From a bacterium (GTDB lineage Bacteria > UBA9089 > JASEIO01), in NCBI GenBank assembly GCA_030017475.1, contig JASEIO010000007.1:1-51736 (forward strand): a DNA stretch of 51,736 nucleotides, read 5' to 3'. Within the stretch, counting starts at the first letter, position 1. Each line of letters starts with the position of its first letter. A program made the translations under genes and the position numbers. The notes under the pieces are model-generated. The model worked only from the letters and a program-made list of their open reading frames with translations, was not told the origin of the DNA and searched no databases. This document shows positions 1-8,118 of the stretch, in pieces.

Positions 1-371
1 AGTACAATTCCAGGAGGTGGAGAAAACTCCACTGGATGAGAAAAACCTAATTGCAATATCAGGTGATGCTCACCTTTCATTTGGGCCCTATACCCAACAC
101 CAGTGATGATTAAGGTCTTTTGAAACCCCGAAGTTACACCTTTGACCATATTGTTTATCAAACTACGAACTAGTCCATGTAAAGATTTGTATAATCTATT
201 ATCGCTCTTTCGTTCAACAATAATCTCCTTGTTCTTAACATTTACAGATATACCTTTTGGGGAGATATAATCTAATTTACCTTTAGGTCCTTCCACCGTA
301 ACTCTTCCATCCGAAACTTCTACCACAACTCCATCAGGAATCGGTATAGGTTTTTTTCCAATATGAGACAT
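1..371 (-). CDS. rplF: 50S ribosomal protein L6 (partial, C-terminus outside window)
   Basis: The reading frame starts at ATG 371 with MSHIGKKPIPIPDGV and runs off the left edge after 123 codons of an expected 180 or so. The L6 N-terminal pattern is clear: the VTVEGPKGKL segment, then SLINNMVKGVTSGF and GVGYRA. L6 binds 23S rRNA near the factor-binding site of the 50S subunit. A GAAAGAG ribosome-binding site precedes the start. It follows rpsH in transcription order, as in the usual spc operon. The truncation is only the window edge. Confidence 0.95.
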   Translation of the reverse strand, partial: MSHIGKKPIPIPDGVVVEVSDGRVTVEGPKGKLDYISPKGISVNVKNKEIIVERKSDNRLYKSLHGLVRSLINNMVKGVTSGFQKTLIITGVGYRAQMKGEHHLILQLGFSHPVEFSPPPGIV

Positions 372-404
372 CTCTTTCCTCAATGGTTTTTAGTTTTCAA
401 ATGA

Positions 405-430
405 TCTAACAACCAATAACTAACAACTAT
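405..430. repeat. Intergenic repeat, GTTGTTAGTT family, copy 1
   Basis: Just past the rpsH stop lies a low-complexity stretch reading TAGTTGTTAGTTATTGGTTG on the minus strand. Related stretches lie at 4731-4753, 11981-12000 and 20492-20510, each at the 3' end of a ribosomal protein gene and in either orientation. Function unknown. Confidence 0.5.
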
Positions 431-433
431 AAT

Positions 434-832
434 TTACCATACATAACAGATAACCTCTCCTCCCACACCAAGTTTCTTTGCAAGCCTTCCTGTCATAACC
501 CCATTTGATGTAGATAAGATAGCTATTCCTAATCCAGACAAAACGCTTGGTATTTCATCATTCTTTACATAAATCCGACATCCTGGTTTTGATACTCGAC
601 GTAAATCTGTAATCACCCTTTCTTTATTCTCACTATACTTAAAATATATCCTTAAAATCCCTTGTTTTCTGTCCGCAATAAACTTATAATTTTTAATAAA
701 TCCTTCTTGTTTAAGAATTTTTGCAATTTCAATCTTTATCTTCGATGATGGAATGTCTACTTTTTCATGACCCCTTGTTGTGGCATTTCGAATCCTTGTC
801 AACATATCTGAGATAGGATCTGTCATACCCAT
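434..832 (-). CDS. rpsH: 30S ribosomal protein S8
   Basis: The 132-aa product matches S8 in length and pattern: [15 protein letters not shown] at the N-terminus, and the C-terminal signature [20 protein letters not shown]8 binds the central domain of 16S rRNA and in many bacteria represses the spc operon. ATG 832 is favoured by a GGGAG ribosome-binding site six bases upstream, inside the last codons of pgsA. ATG 826 is the alternative. The three-base gap after pgsA suggests translational coupling. Confidence 0.96.
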   Translation of the reverse strand: MGMTDPISDMLTRIRNATTRGHEKVDIPSSKIKIEIAKILKQEGFIKNYKFIADRKQGILRIYFKYSENKERVITDLRRVSKPGCRIYVKNDEIPSVLSGLGIAILSTSNGVMTGRLAKKLGVGGEVICYVW

Positions 833-835
833 TTT

Positions 836-1390
836 TTACTCCCTAAGTAATTCCCTATTCCTAATTAAGTGAGAAAATCCAGAAAATATAGTAATAAGGG
901 TTACAATCGTCATTAGCATAAATGGTATAGATTCTAAAATACGCGGATTTTTTGTCCCTCTCCGTATAGCTAAAATAAGTAAGATAATTATAATTGCTAT
1001 CATCTGGCAACAGGTCTTTAACTTACCAGAAAAAGATGCTGAAATAATTACCCCTTTCTGAGAGGCCAAGGTCCGAAATCCTGTAACTACGAACTCTCTG
1101 GAAATAATCAAGATTACCATCCATGAAGGAATTCTTAAATGTGGTATCCCCACGAAACAGATTAGGGCTGATGAGACAAGCAACTTATCTGCTAATGGAT
1201 CAATAATCTCTCCAAAATGGGTAGTAACATTACCTCTTGCGATCTTCCCATCGTATAGATCAGTTAAACAGGCTATAAAAAAGGTAACGGTAGCTAAACC
1301 ATATGTATAAACATTCTCATATGATAAAAAGATAACGAATATAGGAATAAAAAGGATTCTTATAAGTGTCAAGATATTAGCAAGGTTCAT
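836..1390 (-). CDS. pgsA: CDP-diacylglycerol--glycerol-3-phosphate 3-phosphatidyltransferase
   Basis: The 184-aa integral membrane protein carries the CDP-alcohol phosphotransferase signature (about residues 42-68): DLYDGKIAR, then G, IID and PLAD with the conserved Asp residues. It would make phosphatidylglycerophosphate, the first step to phosphatidylglycerol. Only seven residues separate AR from the following Gly, where E. coli and B. subtilis PgsA have eight as I remember them. The start ATG directly abuts the rpsN stop codon and the gene ends three bases before rpsH, so it is embedded in the spc operon, an unusual place. Another CDP-alcohol transferase is possible, but length and motif favour PgsA. 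Confidence 0.88.
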   Translation of the reverse strand: MNLANILTLIRILFIPIFVIFLSYENVYTYGLATVTFFIACLTDLYDGKIARGNVTTHFGEIIDPLADKLLVSSALICFVGIPHLRIPSWMVILIISREFVVTGFRTLASQKGVIISASFSGKLKTCCQMIAIIIILLILAIRRGTKNPRILESIPFMLMTIVTLITIFSGFSHLIRNRELLRE

Positions 1391-1576
1391 TTACCAACTT
1401 GCCTTAATAACTCCAGGGATTTTCCCTTCCAAGGCTAACCTTCTAAAACATATCCTGCACATTCCAAAACGCCGCAAATAACCACGAGGTCTTCCACAAA
1501 GGGAACACCTATTGTATTTACGAACCTTATACTTAGGTGTTTGCTTTGCCTTTTCAATCAATGCCTTCTTCGCCAT
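1391..1576 (-). CDS. rpsN: 30S ribosomal protein S14, zinc-binding short type
   Basis: The 61-aa protein is the short C+ form of S14, with CSLCGRP and CRICFRR providing a four-cysteine zinc site. It ends in the typical GVIKASW. S14 is a late-binding protein of the 30S head. It lies between rplE and pgsA, and the stop codon is immediately followed by the pgsA ATG. Confidence 0.97.
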   Translation of the reverse strand: MAKKALIEKAKQTPKYKVRKYNRCSLCGRPRGYLRRFGMCRICFRRLALEGKIPGVIKASW

Positions 1577-1584
1577 CTTCCTAT

Positions 1585-2124
1585 TTAGCCACTAAACGGC
1601 ATTCCAAAAAGTGAAAGTAATTCTCTTGCTTTATCATCTGAACGTGATGTAGTAACAATACAGATATTCATCCCCATTACCTTACTAACGTTATCATAAT
1701 CAATTTCTGGAAATATAATCTGTTCCTTTATTCCCAGTGTATAATTCCCAAATCCATCGAATGAGTTTGGAGGAACCCCACGGAAGTCTCTAACCCGCGG
1801 TAAGGAGACATTGATCAACTTATTCAGAAATTCATACATCCTTTCCCTACGTAAAGTAACCTTACATCCAATAGGCATACCTTTCTTTAGTTTAAAACCA
1901 GCAACAGACTTCTTGGCATAGGTCTTAACAGGCCTTTGACCTGTTATAAGAGTCAACTCTTCCATTGCCTTATCCAACAGTTTTATATCTTGGGTTGCAT
2001 CCCCTATTCCCATATTTATTACTATCTTCTCTATCCGTGGACAGGCCAATTCATTTTTATAACCAAACCTTTCTCGAAGTTTTGGCCTAATTTCAGATTT
2101 ATACCTCTCTTCCAATTTAACCAT
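1585..2124 (-). CDS. rplE: 50S ribosomal protein L5
   Basis: The product (179 aa from ATG 2124) has the L5 features [31 protein letters not shown], the PRVRDFRG motif and a C-terminal [19 protein letters not shown]5 binds 5S rRNA in the central protuberance. The frame is open to GTG 2133, but a GGAG site spaced eight bases from ATG 2124 makes that the better start ([11 protein letters not shown]). It sits between rplX and rpsN. Confidence 0.96.
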   Translation of the reverse strand: MVKLEERYKSEIRPKLRERFGYKNELACPRIEKIVINMGIGDATQDIKLLDKAMEELTLITGQRPVKTYAKKSVAGFKLKKGMPIGCKVTLRRERMYEFLNKLINVSLPRVRDFRGVPPNSFDGFGNYTLGIKEQIIFPEIDYDNVSKVMGMNICIVTTSRSDDKARELLSLFGMPFSG

Positions 2125-2144
2125 TTCCATCACTCCAATTAAAG

Positions 2145-2163
2145 AAGCTGTAAGTAGTAAGCC
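2145..2163. repeat. Intergenic repeat, CTGTAAGTAG family, copy 1
   Basis: The plus strand reads AAGCTGTAAGTAGTAAGCC in the gap between rplX and rplE. The same words recur at 46669-46701, and the related AAGCTATAGGC form occurs at 2498-2530 and 11453-11487. Confidence 0.45.
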
Positions 2164-2484
2164 TTACTTATCAATTATCTCTCCACACCTCACACATGCC
2201 CTAACCTTTTTCCCTTCTTCTAAAAACACCTTTCTTATCCTTGTTGGCCTATCACAATTTAAACAAAATAACATTACATTTGATGAATGGATTGGACCTT
2301 CACGCTCAATAATTCCTCCTTGACTTTTTTGTGTAGCTCGAGTAGCCCTTTTTATTTTATTTATCCCTTCAACAATTACCCTATTCCTTTTCGGAAAGGT
2401 AATTAAAACCTTTCCTGTTTCCCCTTTATTCTTTCCCGCTATAACCATTACTTGATCTCCTTTTTTAACATGTAATTTTGCCAT
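2164..2484 (-). CDS. rplX: 50S ribosomal protein L24
   Basis: This 106-aa protein has the KOW start KKGDQVMVIAGKNKGETGKV and a C-terminal zinc-ribbon-like part with CLNC and CVRC pairs, a known variant of bacterial L24. L24 starts 50S assembly by binding the 5' end of 23S rRNA. GAGG five bases before the ATG serves as ribosome-binding site. It lies between rplN and rplE, flanked on both sides by repeat fragments. Confidence 0.96.
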   Translation of the reverse strand: MAKLHVKKGDQVMVIAGKNKGETGKVLITFPKRNRVIVEGINKIKRATRATQKSQGGIIEREGPIHSSNVMLFCLNCDRPTRIRKVFLEEGKKVRACVRCGEIIDK

Positions 2485-2497
2485 AATGTCCTCGACC

Positions 2498-2530
2498 GTA
2501 AGCTATAGGCTGTAAGGATTAAGCACTAAA
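2498..2530. repeat. Intergenic repeat, AAGCTATAGGC family, copy 1
   Basis: The rplN-rplX gap contains GTAAGCTATAGGCTGTAAGG followed by ATTAAGCACTAAA. The 3' half matches the 46669-46701 copy (TAAGGATTAAG). No hairpin-plus-T-run terminator is seen. Confidence 0.45.
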
Positions 2531-2567
2531 CCCTTCATTATTTAGAGTTAATACTTATAGCTATTGA

Positions 2568-2933
2568 TTAGATTACCTCTGGGGCTAAAGTAATAATCTT
2601 TAAAAAATCCTTCCTTAATTCACTAGCAACCGGACCAAATATTCTTGTTCCTTTTGGGTCTTTTTGCTCATCTATAATTACAACACTATTTTTATCAAAT
2701 CTAATATAAGATCCATCGTTTCTCCTTACCCCTTTTTTGGTTCGAACCACTACTGCTTTTACTACATCTCCTTTCTTTATCTGTGAATGCGGTGTAGCCT
2801 CTTTAACAGATGCTACAATAATATCACCTAAAGATGCATAGCGTGCATTTGATGATTTTAGGACCCTTATACACATAACCTCCCTAGCCCCAGAATTATC
2901 TGCTACTTCTAAATAAGTTTGTGGCTGGATCAT
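2568..2933 (-). CDS. rplN: 50S ribosomal protein L14
   Basis: The 121-aa product begins [19 protein letters not shown] and has the L14 signature around [14 protein letters not shown] and the C-terminus [11 protein letters not shown]14 contacts 16S rRNA in the inter-subunit bridge and binds L19. The order rpsQ, rplN, rplX is canonical for the spc operon. Confidence 0.97.
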   Translation of the reverse strand: MIQPQTYLEVADNSGAREVMCIRVLKSSNARYASLGDIIVASVKEATPHSQIKKGDVVKAVVVRTKKGVRRNDGSYIRFDKNSVVIIDEQKDPKGTRIFGPVASELRKDFLKIITLAPEVI

Positions 2934-2946
2934 TTCACCCTCGTAT

Positions 2947-2963
2947 TTAGATGTTAGATGTCA
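2947..2963. repeat. Intergenic repeat, GATGTTAGATGTCA type
   Basis: The plus strand reads TTAGATGTTAGATGTCA in the rpsQ-rplN gap. The same words occur in the rpoC-rpoB gap at 16541-16570 (CAGATGTTAACCAGATGTCA). Confidence 0.4.
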
Positions 2964-2971
2964 CAAAGGTG

Positions 2972-3217
2972 TTATAAGATCTCTAATAACCGCCATCTTT
3001 TCAACTTGGATAAAGGCCTTGTTTCCATAATTCGAACCTTTTCCCCAATCTTGCAAACATTATCTTCGTCATGTACGTAGAATTTAGTTTTTCTTTTTAC
3101 TATCTTTTTGTAGAGTGGGTGTCTAACTCGGGTAGTGGATACAACAACTGCGGTCTTATCCATCTTGTTTGAAACGACCTCTCCAATTCTAATCTTCCTT
3201 CTTCCTCTCTTTTTCAT
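2972..3217 (-). CDS. rpsQ: 30S ribosomal protein S17
   Basis: The 81-aa OB-fold protein has the S17 pattern [27 protein letters not shown] and the C-terminal [16 protein letters not shown]. It is a primary 16S rRNA binder. It overlaps rpmC by four bases (ATGA), so the two are translationally coupled. Confidence 0.97.
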   Translation of the reverse strand: MKKRGRRKIRIGEVVSNKMDKTAVVVSTTRVRHPLYKKIVKRKTKFYVHDEDNVCKIGEKVRIMETRPLSKLKRWRLLEIL

Positions 3218-3417
3218 CTTTTCTTTATATTTAAATCTTTCTCCCTTTTGATGGTGAGTATTCTTGCAATTTCACGCTTTGCTTCCCTAATCCTTTTTGG
3301 ATTTTCTAATTTCTTAATTGCCTCCTGATGCCGCAAATTCAATAATTCCATTTCTAATTCATCCTGTCTTTTTGCCAATTCATCCTGGGTTAATTCCCTT
3401 AACTCGTGCGCCTTCAT
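3214..3417 (-). CDS. rpmC: 50S ribosomal protein L29
   Basis: The 67-aa, highly charged helical protein starts [17 protein letters not shown] and contains the L29 core [17 protein letters not shown]. It lies at the peptide exit tunnel. It overlaps rplP by four bases and rpsQ by four bases, in the canonical L16-L29-S17 order. Confidence 0.96.
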   Translation of the reverse strand: MKAHELRELTQDELAKRQDELEMELLNLRHQEAIKKLENPKRIREAKREIARILTIKREKDLNIKKR

Positions 3418-3827
3418 CCTTCTTTCCTTTCCAAAAACCTTGCCTTTACTGGTAGCTTATGTGAAGTTATCCTTATTGCTTCCCGAGCTATGGTCCGGTC
3501 TACTCCTGACAATTCAAAAAGGACCCTTCCTGGTTTTACCACAGCTACCCAGTACTCAGGTGAACCCTTTCCTTTTCCCATTCTCGTTTCTGCTGGTTTT
3601 TTAGTTACTGGCTTGTCTGGAAAGATCCTTATCCATATCTTTCCTTCTCGTTTTATGTATCTAGTTAAGGCAATTCTTGCTGCTTCAATCTGACGATCTG
3701 TTATCCATGAACCTTCTAATGATTGAAGCCCGTATTCTCCAAAGCTTAAGGTGTTTCCACGACTTGCCTTCCCTTTAATTTTCCCCCTTTGGGCCTTTCT
3801 ATATTTTACCCTCTTTGGCATCAGCAT
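3414..3827 (-). CDS. rplP: 50S ribosomal protein L16
   Basis: The 137-aa protein shows the L16 signatures [34 protein letters not shown] and [18 protein letters not shown]16 organises the 50S A-site region. ATG 3827 has AGGG five bases upstream; ATG 3821 (MPKRV) is the conserved start in other bacteria. Either way the gene overlaps the 3' end of rpsC, by 29 or 23 bases, more than the usual few. Confidence 0.96.
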   Translation of the reverse strand: MLMPKRVKYRKAQRGKIKGKASRGNTLSFGEYGLQSLEGSWITDRQIEAARIALTRYIKREGKIWIRIFPDKPVTKKPAETRMGKGKGSPEYWVAVVKPGRVLFELSGVDRTIAREAIRITSHKLPVKARFLERKEG

Positions 3828-4461
3828 CTTTTCCCTCTCCTATTATCTCTCCATTAAATATCCATACCTTTACTCCAATCTTTCCATATTGGGTTACTGC
3901 CTCCGAAAATCCATAATCAATATCCGCACACAATGTATGTAAAGGTACCCTCCCCTCTCTATACCATTCAGTTCTAGCTAGTTCTTGCCCTCCTAACCGA
4001 CCTGAACAAACTACCTTAATTCCTAAAATACCTGCATTCCGTGCTTGGGAAACTGCCTGTTTCATTGCCCTTCTATAGGAGATTCTCTTTGATAACTGAC
4101 TGGTAATTGATTTGGCTAAAAGGCGAGCGTCCCTTTCTGGAACCTTTATCTCATGGATATCTATTTGAAGTTGAGATTTACTTAATTTTTGCAACTCATC
4201 TCTCAAATTGTCTACCTCTTTTCCACCTTTTCCAATAACAATTCCGGGTCGCGAGGTATGAATATTCACTCTTACCTTTTGTCCAAATCTTTCTATAATT
4301 ATCTTAGATATTCCTGCATAGGGTAGTCTGCGCTCAATAAATTCTCTAATTTTCAAATCTTCATGAAGGACTTCTGGATAGTTTCTCTTGGCAAACCACT
4401 TTGCTTCCCAATCCTTCGTATACCCAAGCCTGAACCCTATTGGATGAACCTTCTGACCCAT
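3799..4461 (-). CDS. rpsC: 30S ribosomal protein S3
   Basis: The 220-aa protein begins [13 protein letters not shown] and contains the KH-domain motif [14 protein letters not shown] and the C-terminal domain motif [20 protein letters not shown]. It helps form the mRNA entry tunnel. Its C-terminal tail ([11 protein letters not shown]) is encoded by DNA that also carries the start of rplP. Confidence 0.97.
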   Translation of the reverse strand: MGQKVHPIGFRLGYTKDWEAKWFAKRNYPEVLHEDLKIREFIERRLPYAGISKIIIERFGQKVRVNIHTSRPGIVIGKGGKEVDNLRDELQKLSKSQLQIDIHEIKVPERDARLLAKSITSQLSKRISYRRAMKQAVSQARNAGILGIKVVCSGRLGGQELARTEWYREGRVPLHTLCADIDYGFSEAVTQYGKIGVKVWIFNGEIIGEGKDADAKEGKI

Positions 4462-4514
4462 TTATATAGCCCCAATAACTTTGAAGTTCCGATATTAAAA
4501 TCTTTGGTGCCTAT

Positions 4515-4715
4515 TTAGGAAGGAGTTATCTCTATAATTGCATTAATTGTCCATACAAATAAAATTATAAGGATTATCAAAACTATAACCTTTATGCCGA
4601 ATCTTGTTAAGTACTTTCTTCCTCCACTCTTACTATACTCTCTGTAGAAACTAATTGTCTCATAGATTGCAAGTAGACAAACCAAACCCATTAAAATTAA
4701 ATACCAAATACCCAC
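4515..4715 (-). CDS. Small membrane protein inside the S10 operon, unknown function
   Basis: The 66-aa product has two hydrophobic segments, about residues 3-20 and 44-62. A polar basic loop (YREYSKSGGRKYLTRFG) separates them. The start is GTG 4715, preceded by a strong AGGAGGAGG ribosome-binding site at about 4719-4729. That site is the main reason to believe the gene is real. It lies between rplV and rpsC, which are normally adjacent, and is on the same strand with short gaps, so it should be co-transcribed. I do not recognise a family. The dense ribosomal context suggests high expression. Confidence 0.7.
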   Translation of the reverse strand: MGIWYLILMGLVCLLAIYETISFYREYSKSGGRKYLTRFGIKVIVLIILIILFVWTINAIIEITPS

Positions 4716-4730
4716 CTTCCTCCTCCTTTT

Positions 4731-4753
4731 TAGTTGTTGGTTGTCATGTTAGA
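4731..4753. repeat. Intergenic repeat, GTTGTTAGTT family, copy 2
   Basis: The plus strand reads TAGTTGTTGGTTGTCATGTT. It overlaps the last codons and stop of rplV, whose C-terminal residues NNYLT come partly from it. The orientation is opposite to copy 1. Confidence 0.45.
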
Positions 4754-5109
4754 TAATTATTAAAAAACCAGACATCCGTCGTTCCTACAACAACAGCAAT
4801 GTGACTGGTTTTCTTTCTGATCCAACTTGCCCTTCCTCTTGATCTGGGTCTAATTCTTTTGAATACCGGCCCTTCGTCAACATACGCCTTTTTAACATAA
4901 AGTTTTTCTTCTCGTACATTTGGCTCAATCTGTGTTACATTTGCCTTTGCTGATTTTAATACCTTTTGGATTATTCGGGCCCCCTTTTTAGGAGTTAATT
5001 TAAGAATATTCTCTGCTTCTAAAACACTCTTTCCACGGATTAGATCTATTACTTGCCTTGTTTTTCTTGGAGATATCCTCATATATCTGGCTATTGCCCT
5101 GGCTTCCAT
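4744..5109 (-). CDS. rplV: 50S ribosomal protein L22
   Basis: The 121-aa protein has the L22 pattern ARYMRISPRKTRQVIDLIRGK and the beta-hairpin region VDEGPVFKRIRPRSRGRA that reaches the exit tunnel. The tail after HIAVVVGTTD (VWFFNNYLT) is extra compared with typical L22, and its end is encoded by the intergenic repeat at 4731-4753. It lies downstream of rpsS as usual; the next gene is the small membrane protein rather than rpsC. Confidence 0.96.
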   Translation of the reverse strand: MEARAIARYMRISPRKTRQVIDLIRGKSVLEAENILKLTPKKGARIIQKVLKSAKANVTQIEPNVREEKLYVKKAYVDEGPVFKRIRPRSRGRASWIRKKTSHIAVVVGTTDVWFFNNYLT

Positions 5110-5138
5110 CTTCTCCTCTCTACAACTGAAAATTACAG

Positions 5139-5426
5139 CTATTTGAGGCCAGTTGCCTTTTCTGTATGAGCACCGTGTCCGCGAAATGTACGAGTCATCG
5201 AAAATTCACCCAGTTTATGTCCTACCATCGATTCTGTAATATAAACTGGAATAAACTTCTTTCCATTATGGATAGCAATTGTATGTCCTACAAATTCTGG
5301 AGATATGGTTGAACGTCTAGACCAAGTTTTTATAACCCCTTTTTTTCCTCCAAGCTTATCACCTTCTTTCATCTTTTTTAATAATTTCTCATCAATATAT
5401 GGACCTTTTTTTACCGACCTACCCAT
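5139..5426 (-). CDS. rpsS: 30S ribosomal protein S19
   Basis: The 95-aa product begins [18 protein letters not shown] and has the S19 signature [22 protein letters not shown] and the [13 protein letters not shown] segment. It binds 16S rRNA in the 30S head. It starts two bases after the rplB stop, in the canonical L2-S19-L22 order. Confidence 0.97.
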   Translation of the reverse strand: MGRSVKKGPYIDEKLLKKMKEGDKLGGKKGVIKTWSRRSTISPEFVGHTIAIHNGKKFIPVYITESMVGHKLGEFSMTRTFRGHGAHTEKATGLK

Positions 5427-5428
5427 CT

Positions 5429-6253
5429 CTACCTTCTCCTTTTTATAATCATTTTTTCGGTGTCTTTTCTCCTCCTTGTTTTATAACCCTTACTCAATTG
5501 TCCAGTGGGAGATACTGGATGCCTTCCTCCACCTGATTTTCCTTCCCCTCCACCTAAAGGGTGATCCACTGGATTCATAGCTACACCTCGGGTTTTAGGA
5601 CGTCTTCCCTTCCATCTTGCCTTTCCTGCCTTTCCTAAAGAGATATTCTCCCAATCTAAATTTCCTACTTGTCCAATAGTAGCAAAACAGGCTTTATGAA
5701 TCAACCTTATTTCCCCTGAAGGAAGTCTAATGTGACAAAAGTCGCCTTCTTTAGCCACATTTTGAGCTACCGCACCTGCTGATCTAACCAACTGACCTCC
5801 TTTTCCCCTTTTTATTTCAATATTGTGAATATTTGTCCCAAGGGGGATATGCTGAAGAGGTAATGAATTACCAGGTTTTATCTCCGCACCCTCACCAGAA
5901 ATCACCTTATCTCCTACCTTCAAACCGAGTGGTGCAAGGATATATCTTTTTTCACCGTCTTTGTAAACCAGTAAGGCAATATTACATGACCTATTTGGGT
6001 CATATGAAATAGCTTGAACCTTTGCAGGGATACCAATCTTATCTCTTTTAAAGTCTATGACTCTATACTTTCGTTTATGCCCCCCTCCTCTTCTTCTAAT
6101 AGATATTCTCCCTTTATTATTCCTTCCCCCAGTGTGTTTAAGAGGTCGCAATAAAGACTTCACCGGTTTTAAACCATCTGTAATTTGGGAATCGATAATT
6201 ACACTCCCACCTCTTCTTCCTGAAGTCACTGGTTTATATTTCCTTATCCCCAT
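5429..6253 (-). CDS. rplB: 50S ribosomal protein L2
   Basis: At 274 aa this has the normal length of L2. The C-terminal signature [19 protein letters not shown] is intact, including the conserved His near the peptidyl-transferase centre, as are [19 protein letters not shown] and the Arg/Lys-rich tail. Its start adjoins the rplW stop without a gap. Confidence 0.98.
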   Translation of the reverse strand: MGIRKYKPVTSGRRGGSVIIDSQITDGLKPVKSLLRPLKHTGGRNNKGRISIRRRGGGHKRKYRVIDFKRDKIGIPAKVQAISYDPNRSCNIALLVYKDGEKRYILAPLGLKVGDKVISGEGAEIKPGNSLPLQHIPLGTNIHNIEIKRGKGGQLVRSAGAVAQNVAKEGDFCHIRLPSGEIRLIHKACFATIGQVGNLDWENISLGKAGKARWKGRRPKTRGVAMNPVDHPLGGGEGKSGGGRHPVSPTGQLSKGYKTRRRKDTEKMIIKRRR

Positions 6254-6544
6254 TTACACCCCTTCAAAGAAAGAGATTGTATCCCCTTCTTTTAATGTAA
6301 CTATTGCCTTTTTCCTCCTCGGCGTCATCCCCCATTTATATCGTACCCTTCTCAATTTCCCTTTCTTCCTCATAGTATTAACATCTATTACCTTTACTTG
6401 AAAAAAGTCTTCCACAGCTTTCTTTATTTCACGTTTATTGGCCTTTATATCTATCTCAAATACATATTGATTATTTTTTAATAAATCCTGAGTTTTCTCA
6501 GTAATTATTGGTTTTTTTATCACTTTATATGGTTTATTAAGCAA
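6254..6544 (-). CDS. rplW: 50S ribosomal protein L23
   Basis: The 96-aa protein carries KPIITEKTQDLL and VIDVNTMRKKGKLRR, typical of L23, which sits at the tunnel exit and docks trigger factor and SRP. It overlaps the 3' end of rplD by eight bases and directly abuts rplB. Confidence 0.96.
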   Translation of the reverse strand: MLNKPYKVIKKPIITEKTQDLLKNNQYVFEIDIKANKREIKKAVEDFFQVKVIDVNTMRKKGKLRRVRYKWGMTPRRKKAIVTLKEGDTISFFEGV

Positions 6545-7160
6545 AAGATGCCTCCTCTAGACGTGACAGTGCCTCCTTGGTCATAATTAGGCTTTCATGA
6601 TGTAGTATATCATAAACCCCGAGAGTTTTCACATCCACTACTTTGGTTCCTTTTATGTTCCTAAGGGAGAGAATTATATTTTCATCTTTTTTATCCAAAA
6701 CAAATAGGGGGGATTTCGCTTGTAAATTCTTTAACACATGCACCATTTTAGAGGTCTTTATTTCTTCTAACTTCAGGGAGTCCAAAATAATTAGATTATT
6801 AGTTCGGACCTTCGTAGCTAAAGCAGAAAGCAGTGCCTTTCTCTTAACCTGGGAAGAGATACGAATTTTATAACTTTTAGGCTTAGGGCCAAACACTATA
6901 CCTCCACCTCTCCAAATTGGAGATCTAATTGAACCCACCCTTGCCCTTCCAGTTCCTTTCTGTCTCCATGGCTTTCTGCCACCACCCGAAACCTCTCCTC
7001 TTGTCTTAGTAGAAGCACATCCTCTCCGTAAATTGGCAAGGTGTGATTTTACTACCTCATATATACAAGCCATAGAAACCTTTTGTCCAAAGATATCCGG
7101 CTTAAGGACGATCTTCCCTACAACCTCACCTTCTGTATTATATAAATTGGTTTCAAGCAT
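6537..7160 (-). CDS. rplD: 50S ribosomal protein L4
   Basis: The 207-aa protein has the long tunnel loop of L4: RRGCASTKTRGEVSGGGRKP, then QKGTGRARVGSIRSPIWRGG. In some bacteria L4 represses the S10 operon. I see no obvious S10-leader structure, since rpsJ is preceded directly by tuf. It abuts rplC and overlaps rplW by eight bases. Confidence 0.97.
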   Translation of the reverse strand: MLETNLYNTEGEVVGKIVLKPDIFGQKVSMACIYEVVKSHLANLRRGCASTKTRGEVSGGGRKPWRQKGTGRARVGSIRSPIWRGGGIVFGPKPKSYKIRISSQVKRKALLSALATKVRTNNLIILDSLKLEEIKTSKMVHVLKNLQAKSPLFVLDKKDENIILSLRNIKGTKVVDVKTLGVYDILHHESLIMTKEALSRLEEASFA

Positions 7161-7787
7161 TTACTCTCTCTTTTTAATGATTACTAAACCTCCTCTATGA
7201 CCAGGTATTGCACCTTTCAACAGAAGAACCTGATTCGTAGAATCTATCTTTACAATTTGAATATTCTTTATGGTTACCTTCCTTCCCCCCATCCGGCCGG
7301 GTAATTTCTTACCTTTAAGTACCCGAGATGGATCAGTTGATGTACCTATTGAACCAGGTGCTCTATGAAACATAGAACCATGACTAGCCTTTCCTCCCCG
7401 GAATCCGTGTCTTTTTATTACCCCTTGGAATCCCTTTCCTTTAGAAGTAGAAGAGACAGATACCTTCTCACCTTCTTGAAACAACTCCTCTGTCCGAAGT
7501 TCTTTACCAATCTCAAATGAAGAGGCATCCGCTACCCTAAATTCTCTCAAGTATCGTTTAGGGGAGACTTCGGCTTTTTCAAAATGTCCCAAGATTGGTT
7601 TGTTTAACCGGGACTTCTTAATATCATCAAATCCAACCTGAATGGCATCATACCCGTCTTTTTCCTTAATCTTCTTCTGAACAATTAGGCAGGCACCGGT
7701 TTTTATTGCAGTAACTGGTACAATCTCTCCCTTTTCGTCAAAAACCTGTGTCATCCCCAATTTCTTCCCTAAAATTCCTAATCCCAT
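7161..7787 (-). CDS. rplC: 50S ribosomal protein L3
   Basis: The 208-aa protein begins MGLGILGKKLGMTQVFDEKG and contains the L3 core SKGKGFQGVIKRHGFRGG and SIGTSTDPSRVLKGKKLPG with the conserved central W-finger/GRMGG region. It is an early 50S assembly protein. It lies ten bases after rpsJ. Confidence 0.98.
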   Translation of the reverse strand: MGLGILGKKLGMTQVFDEKGEIVPVTAIKTGACLIVQKKIKEKDGYDAIQVGFDDIKKSRLNKPILGHFEKAEVSPKRYLREFRVADASSFEIGKELRTEELFQEGEKVSVSSTSKGKGFQGVIKRHGFRGGKASHGSMFHRAPGSIGTSTDPSRVLKGKKLPGRMGGRKVTIKNIQIVKIDSTNQVLLLKGAIPGHRGGLVIIKKRE

Positions 7788-7797
7788 CCTCTACTCC

Positions 7798-8109
7798 TTA
7801 GAGTTTTATCTCCACATCTATCCCTGCTGGTAAATCTAACTTCATTAAGGCATTTACCGTATCCTGGGAAGGTTCTAAGATATCCAATAATCTTTTATGC
7901 ACCCTTATCTCAAACTGCTCCCGAGATTTTTTATCCACATGAGGAGAGCGTAAAACTGTATATCTACTTATCTTTGTTGGCAAAGGTATAGGACCTGAAA
8001 TCTTTACTCCAGTCCTTTTACATGTTTCCACAATCTCCTTTGCTGACCGATCTATTACTCTATGATCATACGAAGAAAGTCTAATTCTAATCCTTTGTGA
8101 AATCGCCAT
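7798..8109 (-). CDS. rpsJ: 30S ribosomal protein S10
   Basis: The 103-aa product has the S10/NusE pattern [20 protein letters not shown] and the loop [20 protein letters not shown]. Besides its ribosomal role, S10 binds NusB in antitermination. It starts nine bases after the tuf stop, so the str and S10 groups are joined into one transcription unit here. Confidence 0.97.
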   Translation of the reverse strand: MAISQRIRIRLSSYDHRVIDRSAKEIVETCKRTGVKISGPIPLPTKISRYTVLRSPHVDKKSREQFEIRVHKRLLDILEPSQDTVNALMKLDLPAGIDVEIKL

Positions 8110-8118
8110 AAAAGCCTC

